From: Robiginitalea aurantiaca
Lineage (GTDB): Bacteria; Bacteroidota; Bacteroidia; Flavobacteriales; Flavobacteriaceae
Direction of reading: 5' to 3'
Length of the DNA: 64,000 bases
Assembly: GCF_030380815.1 (NCBI RefSeq)
Contig: NZ_JAUDUY010000011.1
Span: 1-64,000, forward strand
Part shown: positions 27,606-36,919 of the stretch, piece after piece
Numbering within the stretch: position 1 is the first letter of the stretch
Layout: each line of letters starts with the position of its first letter
Made by a program: the position numbers and the translations under genes
Notes under the pieces: generated by a model
Told to the model about the DNA's origin: nothing
What the model saw: only the letters and a program-made list of their open reading frames with translations
Databases searched by the model: none

Positions 27606-30600
27606 TTAACCTTTTGGGGTTCCGGTTTTTGAATAAAAATTGATCAAAGTATCCTGAACTACGGGATCAATCTTTTGATTTTGGAGGTTCACACTGTCCG
27701 ATTCGGCCTCTTCCGGCTCCTGTTTTTTGAATACATTCTGGAATATTTCACGAACATTGTTGAAATCCAGATTGTAGGAGAGCCCTACCCCCTGTGTATA
27801 ACCCTGACGGTCTGTAACGAATTGCTGCATTTCATTCTGCCGGTTAAATATACGGGCACTAAAAGTACCTTCCTCATTGAGAATGACCTGGACTTCGGCA
27901 TCACCTGCCACATTGCTTTCCTGAACACCGCCTACCGGCACCCCTAATCTTCCGTTAAACAAAACCCGGTCACTTATTTTGGTCGAAACGGTAACTCCGA
28001 TACGATCCTCGGTAATAATATCGGCATTGGGGTCCTGATACCCACTCTCATAAGAGAGTCCCCAGTTGATTACGTCTCCATCCGAACCCAGGGCCTTGGA
28101 GAATAAATTGGAAGCCGTCTGATAGATATTGCCCGCCATAGCCTGTTGATTCAGGCCTGAGCGCTCGTTTACAAAAGTCCCCTGAGCCAGCAAGAAAAGG
28201 GCATTGCGCTCTTCTACCGTAGGATCCTGAAGCCGGTATTCCAGCTCGCTCTTGACAATAGAACTCGTTCCAGGAAACTGGATGTCAAAACCCACGGTAG
28301 GTTTTTCGAGTTGGTCCGTTAATCGCACGACAACCTCTGTGGGTATCCTGCGTGTGTACCCGGAATTTTCAAGTAGAGGGGCGGGATTTGCATTTAATTC
28401 ATAAATGGCTTCCATATCCAAAAGGGCTTCCAGGGGTTCACCATCCCAGTTAATGGTACCCCCTGGCCTAACACTGAATGTCTTATCGATCAGGCCTGCG
28501 TATTTAAGGCGATACTGCCCGGTAACTACGACAAAATCCCCCCACATATTGAACTTACCATTGGTATTGATGTTCATAAAAATCAAACCCGCTCCGGTCC
28601 CTTTTAACGAGCTCCCCGTTTTCTGGTCCACCACGATTTCAACCTCGGCATCAGGGGTGACATCCAGGTCAAATTCGAGCTCCAGGCCCCGGTAGTCCTT
28701 GGACAATACGCCATTCTCGAGATCTTCCTGATCTTTTTTCTCGATAAAGGTGATAAAGGAATAATCCCCGACGGAAGCGACATCGCTGATCGGGATTTTA
28801 AGGGTCGTCCCGCGTGCTGACGCCCCGGTAAATTCTATATTCAATCCGGAAGTAGGACCGTAAATCCGCCCGTTACCCCTCACAAAAGCGGTTCCGAAAT
28901 ACAATTCGTCTTCGTCGTATTCTGTGTTGAGTATCAGAAGCCGTTCTCCTTTACTTCCCAGGTCGAGATTCAGTTGCCAGTCCTTAAATCCGGAATGACT
29001 GATGGTCCCTCCAAGGTCTGCCTGAGTCCCGGCGAAGGTATCCGTTAAAGTAACCCCTTCGAATTGAAACGTCTGATCGAACAGGCGTACCCCTGAATTC
29101 GGACTGAGCTCATAATCTACATTCAGGTACGGAATCCCAAGCCCGCCATCCTGAATATCCAGCAACCCGCTAATAGAGGGGTTCCGAATATCGCCTTCAA
29201 TTCTTGCAGTTCCATTTACGGTACCGCGTATATCGCCCAGGACCCCTTCGGCGAGCCGGTTAAAGGGCGAGAGGGAAAAACCCTGCAAATTCGCTGTCAA
29301 TTGGGCTGTGGGGTAATCTGAGGTATTGAAAATATTCCCGATCAGACTGAACTTATCCCTCCCCTGATCCGTGATCCGCGTATTGACTGAGAATTCAGTA
29401 AGGTCCCGGTTCCCAACGATTCCGATATCCAAATCCCCCTGAACTTCATCATTTATTTTAAAATCGGAAATATTCAAATTTCCGATGGGCAGGTAGACAT
29501 CATCCTCCTGCAATACGTTTAAAACACCGTTTACTTCGCCTTTGAGATCAAAACCATTCAGGTCCGGTGTGATTTTGCTTAATGAAACAATTTTAAACCG
29601 AAGTTCCAGGTCTTTATAGGTTGAATCGGCCAGCTGTCCTTTGAGTAGGATCTCCTCCCGCTCTTCATTGATCATGACAATTTCGCGAATATCGATACTG
29701 TCCAGCCCCTGACTCACAATCACTTTGTTCCTTGAATTCCCATCCTTATTCAGCACCCAGGTATTGCCTTTAAAACTGATATCGGAGCGCTTAAGTCCAA
29801 TAACGGATTTATTGCCATCAGCAAAGGTGTGGTAAAAATTCAGGCTGTACCGGTCGTTATACTGGCTCCCGCCCTTGAATTCAGTTCGGAAGAATAGGGT
29901 GTCAGCCAACCTTGTGTTGATCAGTTCAAAGTCCTTTAAATCATAGTATACCGTCGAGATATCCGCTACAGAAATATAGGTATTAAACAGGGGGTTCTTA
30001 TTATCGATCCGTATGTCAATGGTGTCCATTTCATTGCCGTAGGCGGCAATTCCCGGGGATTTAAAATTTAATTTAAACTCATTTTCGTCTGCGACAATTT
30101 CGCCCCGAACAAATGTATTGGCCTCAAAGGAAACTTCGGGAAAAAACACCTCGACAATTTTATTGTAGATACGGAAATTGAAGTCCAGTTTCTGACCTGG
30201 CGAAATGCTATCTGCCTGGTAATTGGTATAAATGCCCCCAATGGAGTTTTTAAACAATTTTCCAAGCTCTCCAATCCGAAACTTCCCACTTACATATCCC
30301 GTAATAATGTCAGGGGAATTAATGGTGATGGAGTGCACCGAATCCGGGCTTAAACTGGAACTAACCTTGAAATCTTCAAAAAAGTAGGTGTCATTATTGT
30401 TTTGAAAACTGGTCTTGCTGAATCTTATATCCCCTTTTACTTCATCGAGTGAATTCCCACTGATATCCATATTCACTCTTCCTTTAAAGATGGAGGTGGA
30501 GGCAGAATCTTTTATGAAATTAAGGCGCTGCAAATCGGCGTAATCCACAGAAGCTACAAAATTGAAGGTGTTCTCCTCACTGCCAAAGTCCGCCAGGCCC

Positions 30601-32033
30601 GTGAAATTAAAGATGAAATTCGGATCCTTGCTATTGAGGGAACCATCAAAGAGCTGCTCTTTCAGTATTCCCGAAACGGCAATGTCCGTATACTCGTATC
30701 CGTTAAATGTAAAATTGTACACCTGGCCGATGACCTCGGTATTGAGCCGCTCTTTAGAGAATCCCTGCCCTTCCACATTGACATCCAAAGTCGCCTTCCC
30801 AAGGGATTTACTGCCTGTAAACCGACCTAAATCAAAATCGATGAGTGAAACAAACCCGGTGTACTGGGCATTGTCAATATCGTCTATTTTCGTCAGGTTG
30901 AGATCCGCATAACTGCTACCCAGGGAACTCTGAATATTAACCTGGGTATTCACTGAATTTTCGGTAACCAGCGCAGGGCCGCGGACCGTGAACTGTCCAA
31001 GGCCTTTTAAGAATTCAGGCAGGGAGTTGCCGAATAATTCGGGCATCAACCCCCTTAACTGATAATAACTCGTTGTGATGTCCCGGATCCGGGCATCCAT
31101 CTGAAAAGGTCCGGACCGGTTAAAAAGGTTCTCAAAATTAAAACTTCCCCGTATCCCTGTATTGTCCGTGACCAGCAGTAAATCGTCTAACTGGAGTTTG
31201 TTGAGCGTTCCCGAAACCTGGGTGGACAACAGAGCCTTTCGGCCTTTTCCGAAGCCATCGTAAAACTGATTGACCTCGTCCAGGGCTATCGTGGATTCAT
31301 TGAACCCCGCCGTTACCTGTACCTTGTCGGTGAATTCCGCAAGGTCCTCCCTTTTGTAATCGAAACGTAGCTCCCCTATTAATTCAGATTCCGGAGTCCG
31401 GATGTAAAGGGAATCAAAAACCATCTGTTCCCGGGTATAGGTGAAGTCTGTCGCCAATTTCTCAATATTCACGTTTCTGGAGGTCTTCACCTGAAAATCG
31501 GCAATTCGAGTCCGGACTTCCGGCCCCTCGATTGTAAACTGTTCTGCGATTACCTGCAATTCTGAAAAGTCCAGGATCACAGGGGTTTCCAAATTGTCAT
31601 CCCGAAGAACAAAGCGACTGCTGTAGAGTTGCAATCCCTCTGCGAAAAAATAAAAAGGGGGTCTTCCCTCCTCCCTGGGTTTGCCGCTGTCGAGTTTATC
31701 AATGAAGATCCCGAGATTGGTATCCGGGGCATCCTTATAGGTCCTCATATTGAGAAAAAGCCGGTCTATCTCAATATCCCCAAATTCGAGTTTTCCCCCG
31801 GCCAGGTCCCGCAGACTGAGAATGGAGGTGTTTAGTTCATTGACATAGATCAATGTATCTCCCTTGTAATCAGCTATGTAAATATCCTTAAGGGCGGTAT
31901 CCCAGCTGATGAGTGAAATACGCAACCTGTCTATATTGATGTTTGTTCCGAAGTCATTGTTGATCCGCTCGGTCACATAACCGGCAAGCTGCGTTTGAAC
32001 CACAGGTAATGAAAGTACCACGGTTCCCAACAC
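27606..32033 (-). CDS. tamB: Translocation/assembly module TamB (DUF490)
   Basis: At least 1475 residues. Long runs of beta-strand repeats fill most of the protein, and the TamB/DUF490 domain occupies the last ~400 residues (DKTFSVRPGGTINWDGEPLEAL and QDPTVEERNALFLLAQGTF). TamB spans the periplasm from an inner-membrane anchor and helps build outer-membrane proteins or carry lipids. The frame listed starts at GTG 32033, but coding continues upstream with a typical anchor (RKFRKIVVRILLVILVFC) and no ATG until a stop near 32150. The true start may be further upstream at a rare codon (for example ATC at 32090), or there may be a sequence error. It is divergent from tsaD. Confidence 0.88.
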   Translation of the reverse strand: MLGTVVLSLPVVQTQLAGYVTERINNDFGTNINIDRLRISLISWDTALKDIYIADYKGDTLIYVNELNTSILSLRDLAGGKLEFGDIEIDRLFLNMRTYKDAPDTNLGIFIDKLDSGKPREEGRPPFYFFAEGLQLYSSRFVLRDDNLETPVILDFSELQVIAEQFTIEGPEVRTRIADFQVKTSRNVNIEKLATDFTYTREQMVFDSLYIRTPESELIGELRFDYKREDLAEFTDKVQVTAGFNESTIALDEVNQFYDGFGKGRKALLSTQVSGTLNKLQLDDLLLVTDNTGIRGSFNFENLFNRSGPFQMDARIRDITTSYYQLRGLMPELFGNSLPEFLKGLGQFTVRGPALVTENSVNTQVNIQSSLGSSYADLNLTKIDDIDNAQYTGFVSLIDFDLGRFTGSKSLGKATLDVNVEGQGFSKERLNTEVIGQVYNFTFNGYEYTDIAVSGILKEQLFDGSLNSKDPNFIFNFTGLADFGSEENTFNFVASVDYADLQRLNFIKDSASTSIFKGRVNMDISGNSLDEVKGDIRFSKTSFQNNNDTYFFEDFKVSSSLSPDSVHSITINSPDIITGYVSGKFRIGELGKLFKNSIGGIYTNYQADSISPGQKLDFNFRIYNKIVEVFFPEVSFEANTFVRGEIVADENEFKLNFKSPGIAAYGNEMDTIDIRIDNKNPLFNTYISVADISTVYYDLKDFELINTRLADTLFFRTEFKGGSQYNDRYSLNFYHTFADGNKSVIGLKRSDISFKGNTWVLNKDGNSRNKVIVSQGLDSIDIREIVMINEEREEILLKGQLADSTYKDLELRFKIVSLSKITPDLNGFDLKGEVNGVLNVLQEDDVYLPIGNLNISDFKINDEVQGDLDIGIVGNRDLTEFSVNTRITDQGRDKFSLIGNIFNTSDYPTAQLTANLQGFSLSPFNRLAEGVLGDIRGTVNGTARIEGDIRNPSISGLLDIQDGGLGIPYLNVDYELSPNSGVRLFDQTFQFEGVTLTDTFAGTQADLGGTISHSGFKDWQLNLDLGSKGERLLILNTEYDEDELYFGTAFVRGNGRIYGPTSGLNIEFTGASARGTTLKIPISDVASVGDYSFITFIEKKDQEDLENGVLSKDYRGLELEFDLDVTPDAEVEIVVDQKTGSSLKGTGAGLIFMNINTNGKFNMWGDFVVVTGQYRLKYAGLIDKTFSVRPGGTINWDGEPLEALLDMEAIYELNANPAPLLENSGYTRRIPTEVVVRLTDQLEKPTVGFDIQFPGTSSIVKSELEYRLQDPTVEERNALFLLAQGTFVNERSGLNQQAMAGNIYQTASNLFSKALGSDGDVINWGLSYESGYQDPNADIITEDRIGVTVSTKISDRVLFNGRLGVPVGGVQESNVAGDAEVQVILNEEGTFSARIFNRQNEMQQFVTDRQGYTQGVGLSYNLDFNNVREIFQNVFKKQEPEEAESDSVNLQNQKIDPVVQDTLINFYSKTGTPKG

Positions 32034-32102
32034 ACAAAATACCAGTATAACCAGCAGGATGCGAACAACTATTTTACGGAATTTTCTGATAAGATGTTTT
32101 TT

Positions 32103-32110
32103 TACCTTTG
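32103..32110 (+). promoter_or_regulatory. -7 element for the tsaD operon
   Basis: TACCTTTG is an exact TAnnTTTG match, 26 bases upstream of the GTG at 32137. No clear -33 TTG is visible. It lies inside the longer reading frame that would start at ATG 32059, which argues against that longer start. Confidence 0.5.
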
Positions 32111-32136
32111 TAAACCAAAATCCGTACCGTTTTAAG

Positions 32137-33165
32137 GTGAAACAGACAGATATTTATATTCTAGCCATTGAATCGTCCTGCGACGATACAGCTGCTGCTA
32201 TTCTACACAACAGTAAAGCACTCAGTAATATTGTTGCAACCCAGCATATTCACGAGGCTTATGGGGGTGTGGTACCCGAATTGGCGTCCCGGGCTCACCA
32301 ACAAAATATCGTACCTCTGGTCCACCAGGCGCTGACAGAGGCAAATATCGACAAAAAACAGCTTTCAGCCATAGCATTTACCAGAGGTCCGGGGCTATTA
32401 GGATCGCTTTTGGTAGGCACTTCATTTGCAAAATCACTTTCAATGGGCCTGGGGGTGCCACTTATTGAAGTAAATCATATGGAGGCGCATATCCTGTCTC
32501 ATTTTCTGAAAGATGATGACCGGGACCCGCCCACCTTTCCATTTCTCGCCATGACTATAAGCGGGGGGCATACGCAAATTGTCCTGGTCAAAGACTACTT
32601 TGACATGGAGGTTTTAGGGGAAACCCTTGATGATGCCGTGGGCGAAGCCTTTGATAAAAGTGCAAAACTGCTTGGGTTGCCATATCCCGGAGGACCCCTG
32701 ATAGATAAGTACGCCAAAGATGGCGATCCGGATAAGTACAGGTTTCCCATCCCAAAAGTAGATGGGCTGGATTTCAGTTTTTCCGGTCTTAAAACCAGCG
32801 TGTTGTATTTCCTTCAAAGAGAAACCGCTAAGGACCCTGGATTTGTCGAGAAAGAAAGGGACAATATCTGTGCTTCCCTGCAAAAGACTATCGTTGAGAT
32901 TCTGATGAAGAAACTCAGCAAGGCTGTAGACGACTATGGCATAACCCAGGTGGCCCTGGCCGGAGGTGTAGCGGCCAATTCGGGTATTCGAAACGCCCTC
33001 AAAACGGCGGAACTTGAGCGAGGCTGGAAGGCGTATATTCCTCCCTTTGAGTACTGCACGGACAATGCCGCAATGATAGGAATTGTAGGATATTTCAAGT
33101 ATCTTGACAATCGTTTTTCAGACCTTAAAACCCCGGCAAAGGCCCGGTATACAATTGGAAGCTGA
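32137..33165 (+). CDS. tsaD: tRNA N6-adenosine threonylcarbamoyltransferase
   Basis: The enzyme transfers the threonylcarbamoyl group from TC-AMP to A37 of tRNAs that read ANN codons, with TsaB and TsaE. GTG at 32137 gives 342 residues beginning KQTDIYILAIESSCDDT, the normal start for the family; an ATG at 32059 would add 26 atypical residues and run through the promoter element. Metal-binding HMEAH lies at 114-118, SGGHTQIVLV and DDAVGEAFDK follow, and ALAGGVAANSGIR is in the C-terminal half. It is first of a probable plus-strand operon with rsmE, a DUF4159 gene, an AI-2E-family transporter and a methyltransferase. Confidence 0.93.
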   Translation: MKQTDIYILAIESSCDDTAAAILHNSKALSNIVATQHIHEAYGGVVPELASRAHQQNIVPLVHQALTEANIDKKQLSAIAFTRGPGLLGSLLVGTSFAKSLSMGLGVPLIEVNHMEAHILSHFLKDDDRDPPTFPFLAMTISGGHTQIVLVKDYFDMEVLGETLDDAVGEAFDKSAKLLGLPYPGGPLIDKYAKDGDPDKYRFPIPKVDGLDFSFSGLKTSVLYFLQRETAKDPGFVEKERDNICASLQKTIVEILMKKLSKAVDDYGITQVALAGGVAANSGIRNALKTAELERGWKAYIPPFEYCTDNAAMIGIVGYFKYLDNRFSDLKTPAKARYTIGS

Positions 33166-33205
33166 CTTTTTTACCAAAGGAATTTAACTGCCAAACTGCG
33201 AATTG

Positions 33206-33913
33206 ATGAATTACTTCTTTCACCCTACCCTGGACAGCAGTGTTTCCCAGTTTGCATTTTCGCCTGAAGAAAGCAGGCATATTGTTAAAGTCCTTCGAAA
33301 GAAAGAGGGAGATCTGCTTCACATCACCAATGGCAAAGGATATTTGTTCACTTCTGAGATCACACTCGCAGATCCGAAAAAATGTGTAGGCAGGGTCCTG
33401 GACACCAAAAAAACGCATCCTTCGAGGTTTGAACTCCATCTGGCCGTAGCCCCTACAAAAAGACTTGAACGCTTTCAATGGTTTTTGGAAAAAGCTACTG
33501 AAATAGGCGTTTCGGAAATTACACCCATTTACTGCAAACGATCTGAAAGGGACAAACTTTCCATGGAGCGCATGCAACGCGTAATTCAGGAAGCCATGAA
33601 ACAGAGCCTGCGGACCTATCTTCCCAAACTCAATAAACTAACACCTGTTTCGGAGTTTTTACAAAGCGACCTCCCGGACCTCAGGTTTATTGCGCATTGC
33701 GAGGCTGACGAAAAAGTTGACCTGAAAAGACGGGTGGCCCCCGATAAGGACATCGTGATACTCATTGGCCCGGAGGGGGACTTTTCCAGACCTGAAATAG
33801 AAAGCGCATATGAAGCCGGGTTTTTGCCGGTATCCCTGGGACGCAGCCGCCTTAGAACTGAGACAGCAGCCATAGTGGCTTGTGCAACCGTAAACCTTAT
33901 TAACAGCGCCTGA
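33206..33913 (+). CDS. rsmE: 16S rRNA (uracil1498-N3)-methyltransferase
   Basis: A 235-residue SPOUT-family methyltransferase. The N-terminal PUA-like part contains ESRHIVKVLRKKEGD. The knot domain shows ATEIGVSEITPIYCKRSE, IGPEGDFS and SLGRSRLRTETAAIVAC, the SAM-binding knot. It methylates U1498 of 16S rRNA in the assembled 30S subunit. ATG at 33206 is preferred to the TTG one codon earlier. The tsaD gene ends 40 bases before. Confidence 0.93.
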   Translation: MNYFFHPTLDSSVSQFAFSPEESRHIVKVLRKKEGDLLHITNGKGYLFTSEITLADPKKCVGRVLDTKKTHPSRFELHLAVAPTKRLERFQWFLEKATEIGVSEITPIYCKRSERDKLSMERMQRVIQEAMKQSLRTYLPKLNKLTPVSEFLQSDLPDLRFIAHCEADEKVDLKRRVAPDKDIVILIGPEGDFSRPEIESAYEAGFLPVSLGRSRLRTETAAIVACATVNLINSA

Positions 33914-33927
33914 TAAAACCCCTTTTT

Positions 33928-34614
33928 ATGAGAATTGCTATTGCTTCAGGCCGATTGAACATTCCCCCGGGACACCTCACCTGGATTGGCGTATTAACCC
34001 TCTTTATGAGCCTGATGGGTAATGCGCAACAGGTCGGATTGTTGAAGTACCAGGGCGGGGGCGACTGGTACGCTAATCCAACTGCATTGCCTAACCTGAT
34101 TGAATTCAGCAATAGCGAAATTGGCACCACCCTAGATGCAAAACCACAGACTGTTGTAGCCGGAAGTTCAGAAGTTTTCAGGTATCCATTTCTTCATATG
34201 ACCGGCCATGGCAATGTGGTCTTTTCGGATGAGGAGGCGAGCACGCTGAGAACCTATCTTTTGGCCGGTGGGTTTTTGCATATAGATGACAACTACGGTA
34301 TGGCTCCCTATTTGGAGAAAGAACTTCCGAAGATCTTTCCGGATAAGGACCTGGTCGAGATCGGGGTCGACCATCCCATTTTTAAAGCCCCTTTTGAATT
34401 TGCAGATGGTCTTCCCAAAATCCACGAGCACGATGGCCAGCGACCCCAGGCTTTTGGGTATTTTCACGAAGGCCGACTATTGCTTCTATTCACCTATGAG
34501 TCGGACCTCGGAGACGGATGGGAAGATCCTGAGGTTCATAATGACCCTGAAGAAATTCGTTTGAAGGCCCTTAAAATGGGTTCGAATATTCTATATTACG
34601 CCTTTAATCAGTAG
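33928..34614 (+). CDS. DUF4159-domain exported protein
   Basis: A 228-residue protein with an N-terminal hydrophobic segment (LTWIGVLTLFMSLMGNA then Q) that looks like a signal peptide. The rest is a DUF4159 domain: YQGGGDWYAN near the start, FLHMTGHGNVVF, GGFLHIDDNYG and the VDHPIF segment. The fold is thought to resemble glutamine-amidotransferase-like proteins, but no enzymatic role is established. It lies 14 bases after rsmE and 6 before the transporter. In other bacteria DUF4159 proteins sit with MoxR/BatA genes; those partners are absent here. Confidence 0.85.
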   Translation: MRIAIASGRLNIPPGHLTWIGVLTLFMSLMGNAQQVGLLKYQGGGDWYANPTALPNLIEFSNSEIGTTLDAKPQTVVAGSSEVFRYPFLHMTGHGNVVFSDEEASTLRTYLLAGGFLHIDDNYGMAPYLEKELPKIFPDKDLVEIGVDHPIFKAPFEFADGLPKIHEHDGQRPQAFGYFHEGRLLLLFTYESDLGDGWEDPEVHNDPEEIRLKALKMGSNILYYAFNQ

Positions 34615-34620
34615 AGTACT

Positions 34621-35721
34621 ATGGATTCGAAAAGCATTTCCGATGGCATCCTGCGCGCTATAGCCATCCTGGCCGGTGTCGTAGCACTGGGATATTTCCT
34701 TTACCTCATTCAGACTGTGTTGATCTACCTGCTTTTTGCAATAGTGGTGGCACTAATCGGAAGACCGATTGTCATGTTTCTTAAAAACAGACTAAAATTT
34801 CCAGATACCCTGGCCGTGCTTGTTGTAATTCTCTTTGTTCTGGGACTGCTCGTCGGGCTGATCATGCTCTTTATACCCGTGCTTGTTGAGCAGGGAAAAA
34901 ACTTGTCGATCCTTGATGTTGACGGATTTTCCAGAAATTTGAAGCTGATCGAATTGGAAATAAACAAATTCTTTGGAAGAACCCCGCTTTCCATTGATAA
35001 CATGGTGGATACGCAAGAGCTCAAAAAGGAGTTTATTCAGGGTATTGAAATGAATTTTATCCCCAAACTCCTCAATGGCCTGGTGTCTGTACTGAGTAGT
35101 TTCAGCCTGGGGCTTATCTCCGTACTTTTTATTTCGTTCTTCTTCCTGAAGGACAGCAAACTCGTGCAAAACAGCCTCCTGGCACTTGTTCCGGATTCCA
35201 AAGAAACCCGCCTGATCAATTCAATTGGGAAAATCAAAAATCTTTTATCACGCTATTTCCTCGGCCTATTGGCTCAGATTATGGTTTTGTTCATCATTTA
35301 TACCGTTACGCTTTTACTGGTAGGTGTGGAGAATGCCCTTGTCATCGCCTTCCTCTGTGCTATATTTAATATTATCCCTTGGCTGGGGCCGCTTATAGCG
35401 CTGGCGCTGATGGTCATACTAACGATTACCAGCCATCTGGGTGCTGATTTTTCTACCGTAATTTTGCCTGACATCGGATGGGTAATTATTGGATTCGGGA
35501 TTGGCCAACTCATCGATAATTTATTTTCCCAGCCTTTGATATTCGCCAATGCGATTAAACTACACCCCCTGGAAATTTTTCTGGTCATCCTTATGGCCGG
35601 GATGTTGTTCGGCGTGGTCGGGATGATTATTGCCATTCCCGGATACACGGCAATCAAAGTAATCCTAAAAGAATTTCTCTCTGAGAATAAGTTTGTTAAA
35701 AAGCTCACCCAAAACATGTAG
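34621..35721 (+). CDS. AI-2E family (PerM/TqsA-like) membrane transporter
   Basis: A 366-residue polytopic membrane protein with about eight hydrophobic segments. The family arrangement is visible: two or three N-terminal helices, a soluble region (~90-150), then FIS-FFLKDS, and the C-terminal GxxLGPLxAL-like WLGPLIALAL and GQLIDNLFSQPLIF blocks. Relatives export small molecules (AI-2, or Na+/H+ antiport in some). The substrate cannot be read from sequence. The downstream methyltransferase starts 7 bases after its stop. Confidence 0.85.
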   Translation: MDSKSISDGILRAIAILAGVVALGYFLYLIQTVLIYLLFAIVVALIGRPIVMFLKNRLKFPDTLAVLVVILFVLGLLVGLIMLFIPVLVEQGKNLSILDVDGFSRNLKLIELEINKFFGRTPLSIDNMVDTQELKKEFIQGIEMNFIPKLLNGLVSVLSSFSLGLISVLFISFFFLKDSKLVQNSLLALVPDSKETRLINSIGKIKNLLSRYFLGLLAQIMVLFIIYTVTLLLVGVENALVIAFLCAIFNIIPWLGPLIALALMVILTITSHLGADFSTVILPDIGWVIIGFGIGQLIDNLFSQPLIFANAIKLHPLEIFLVILMAGMLFGVVGMIIAIPGYTAIKVILKEFLSENKFVKKLTQNM

Positions 35722-35728
35722 TATTGCT

Positions 35729-36901
35729 TTGAATAAAGAAATACTGAATCCTGAGGTTCAGGATTTTATTTTTAAGAATTTCGAGGCTGACCCTGTCGTC
35801 ATTTCTCTGGGCAAAAGTCCTTTTCCCAACATTTCGTCCCGGGAATTGGCTGAGCAGATAGGGGGCCGCAAAAAAATCAAAACAAAACTGCCCTTTTGGT
35901 TTAATCAGAAGGGTATTTACTACCCGCCGGCTCTAAACCTCGAGCAAACCTCATCTGAAATAACAGGTCGCTACAAAGCCTCGATTGCGAAAGGGCGAAG
36001 GCTTCTGGATATCACAGGGGGTTCGGGAATTGACACCTATTTAATGCGGGAAGGATTCCAGGAGGTGCATTATGCAGAGCGCAATGCCGATCTCGCAGAA
36101 ATCACAAGGCACAATATGGGAATACTGAAGGCGAACAACATTCACATACACATTGGGGATGCGCTCGAACTTCTCAAAAACCAGGGAAGTAATCCGACCT
36201 GGGATTGGATCTACCTGGACCCTTCCAGGCGTAAAAATGACCGTTCAAAGGTCTTTATGCTGGCCGATTGTGAACCCGCTTTACCGGATATCCTCCCAGC
36301 CCTGTTTAAGGCCGGCAGGAATATTTTGATAAAAACTTCACCCATGCTCGATGTCACAGAGGGCACAAGGTTGCTAAAAAGTGTTAGGGAAGTACATGTA
36401 GTGGCCGTGGGAAACGAGGTCAGAGAATTGGTTTGGTGGCTGCAGGAGGGTTTTGACCATGAGCCGGATCGGATTGCAGTGGATTTAAAAGCTACCCTTC
36501 CCCCTTTTCGATTCAGAATCTCTGAAGAATACCAGGCGACATCGGATTTTGATGAACCCCTGGCATACCTCTATGAACCGAACGCAGCCTTGCTCAAGGC
36601 CGGGGCCTTTAAAATGACCGGTATTCAGTACGGGCTGAAAAAAATACACCTGAGCACGCATCTCTATACCTCAGACTCCTTGGTCGATTTTCCCGGAAGG
36701 CGTTTTAAAATTTTGGAAAACCTCAACTACAAACCAGGGAAACTGCCTTTTAAAAAGGCGAATGTGAGCGCGCGAAATTTCCCGGAATCCGTGGCTGCGA
36801 TTCGCAAACGCAACCGGATACAGGATGGCGGAGATACCTACCTGTTTTTTGTCCGAACCCTCGGGGATGCATTGCGCGTATTGGTTTGCCAACGCCTTTA
36901 G
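35729..36901 (+). CDS. THUMP-like domain class I SAM-dependent methyltransferase
   Basis: A 390-residue protein if started at the TTG at 35729 (NKEILNPEVQDFI); the frame is open a little further up, but that would overlap the transporter gene by 29 bases and add atypical residues. The SAM-binding motif LLDITGGSGIDTYLM lies near residue 92, HYAERN ends strand 2, and DWIYLDPSRR is the DPPY-like catalytic motif. A C-terminal domain of the THUMP-like type follows. A nucleic-acid substrate, probably RNA, is likely by family but unproven. It is last in the tsaD operon. Confidence 0.8.
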   Translation: MNKEILNPEVQDFIFKNFEADPVVISLGKSPFPNISSRELAEQIGGRKKIKTKLPFWFNQKGIYYPPALNLEQTSSEITGRYKASIAKGRRLLDITGGSGIDTYLMREGFQEVHYAERNADLAEITRHNMGILKANNIHIHIGDALELLKNQGSNPTWDWIYLDPSRRKNDRSKVFMLADCEPALPDILPALFKAGRNILIKTSPMLDVTEGTRLLKSVREVHVVAVGNEVRELVWWLQEGFDHEPDRIAVDLKATLPPFRFRISEEYQATSDFDEPLAYLYEPNAALLKAGAFKMTGIQYGLKKIHLSTHLYTSDSLVDFPGRRFKILENLNYKPGKLPFKKANVSARNFPESVAAIRKRNRIQDGGDTYLFFVRTLGDALRVLVCQRL

Positions 36902-36919
36902 CCCAATCGTCCTATCGCT

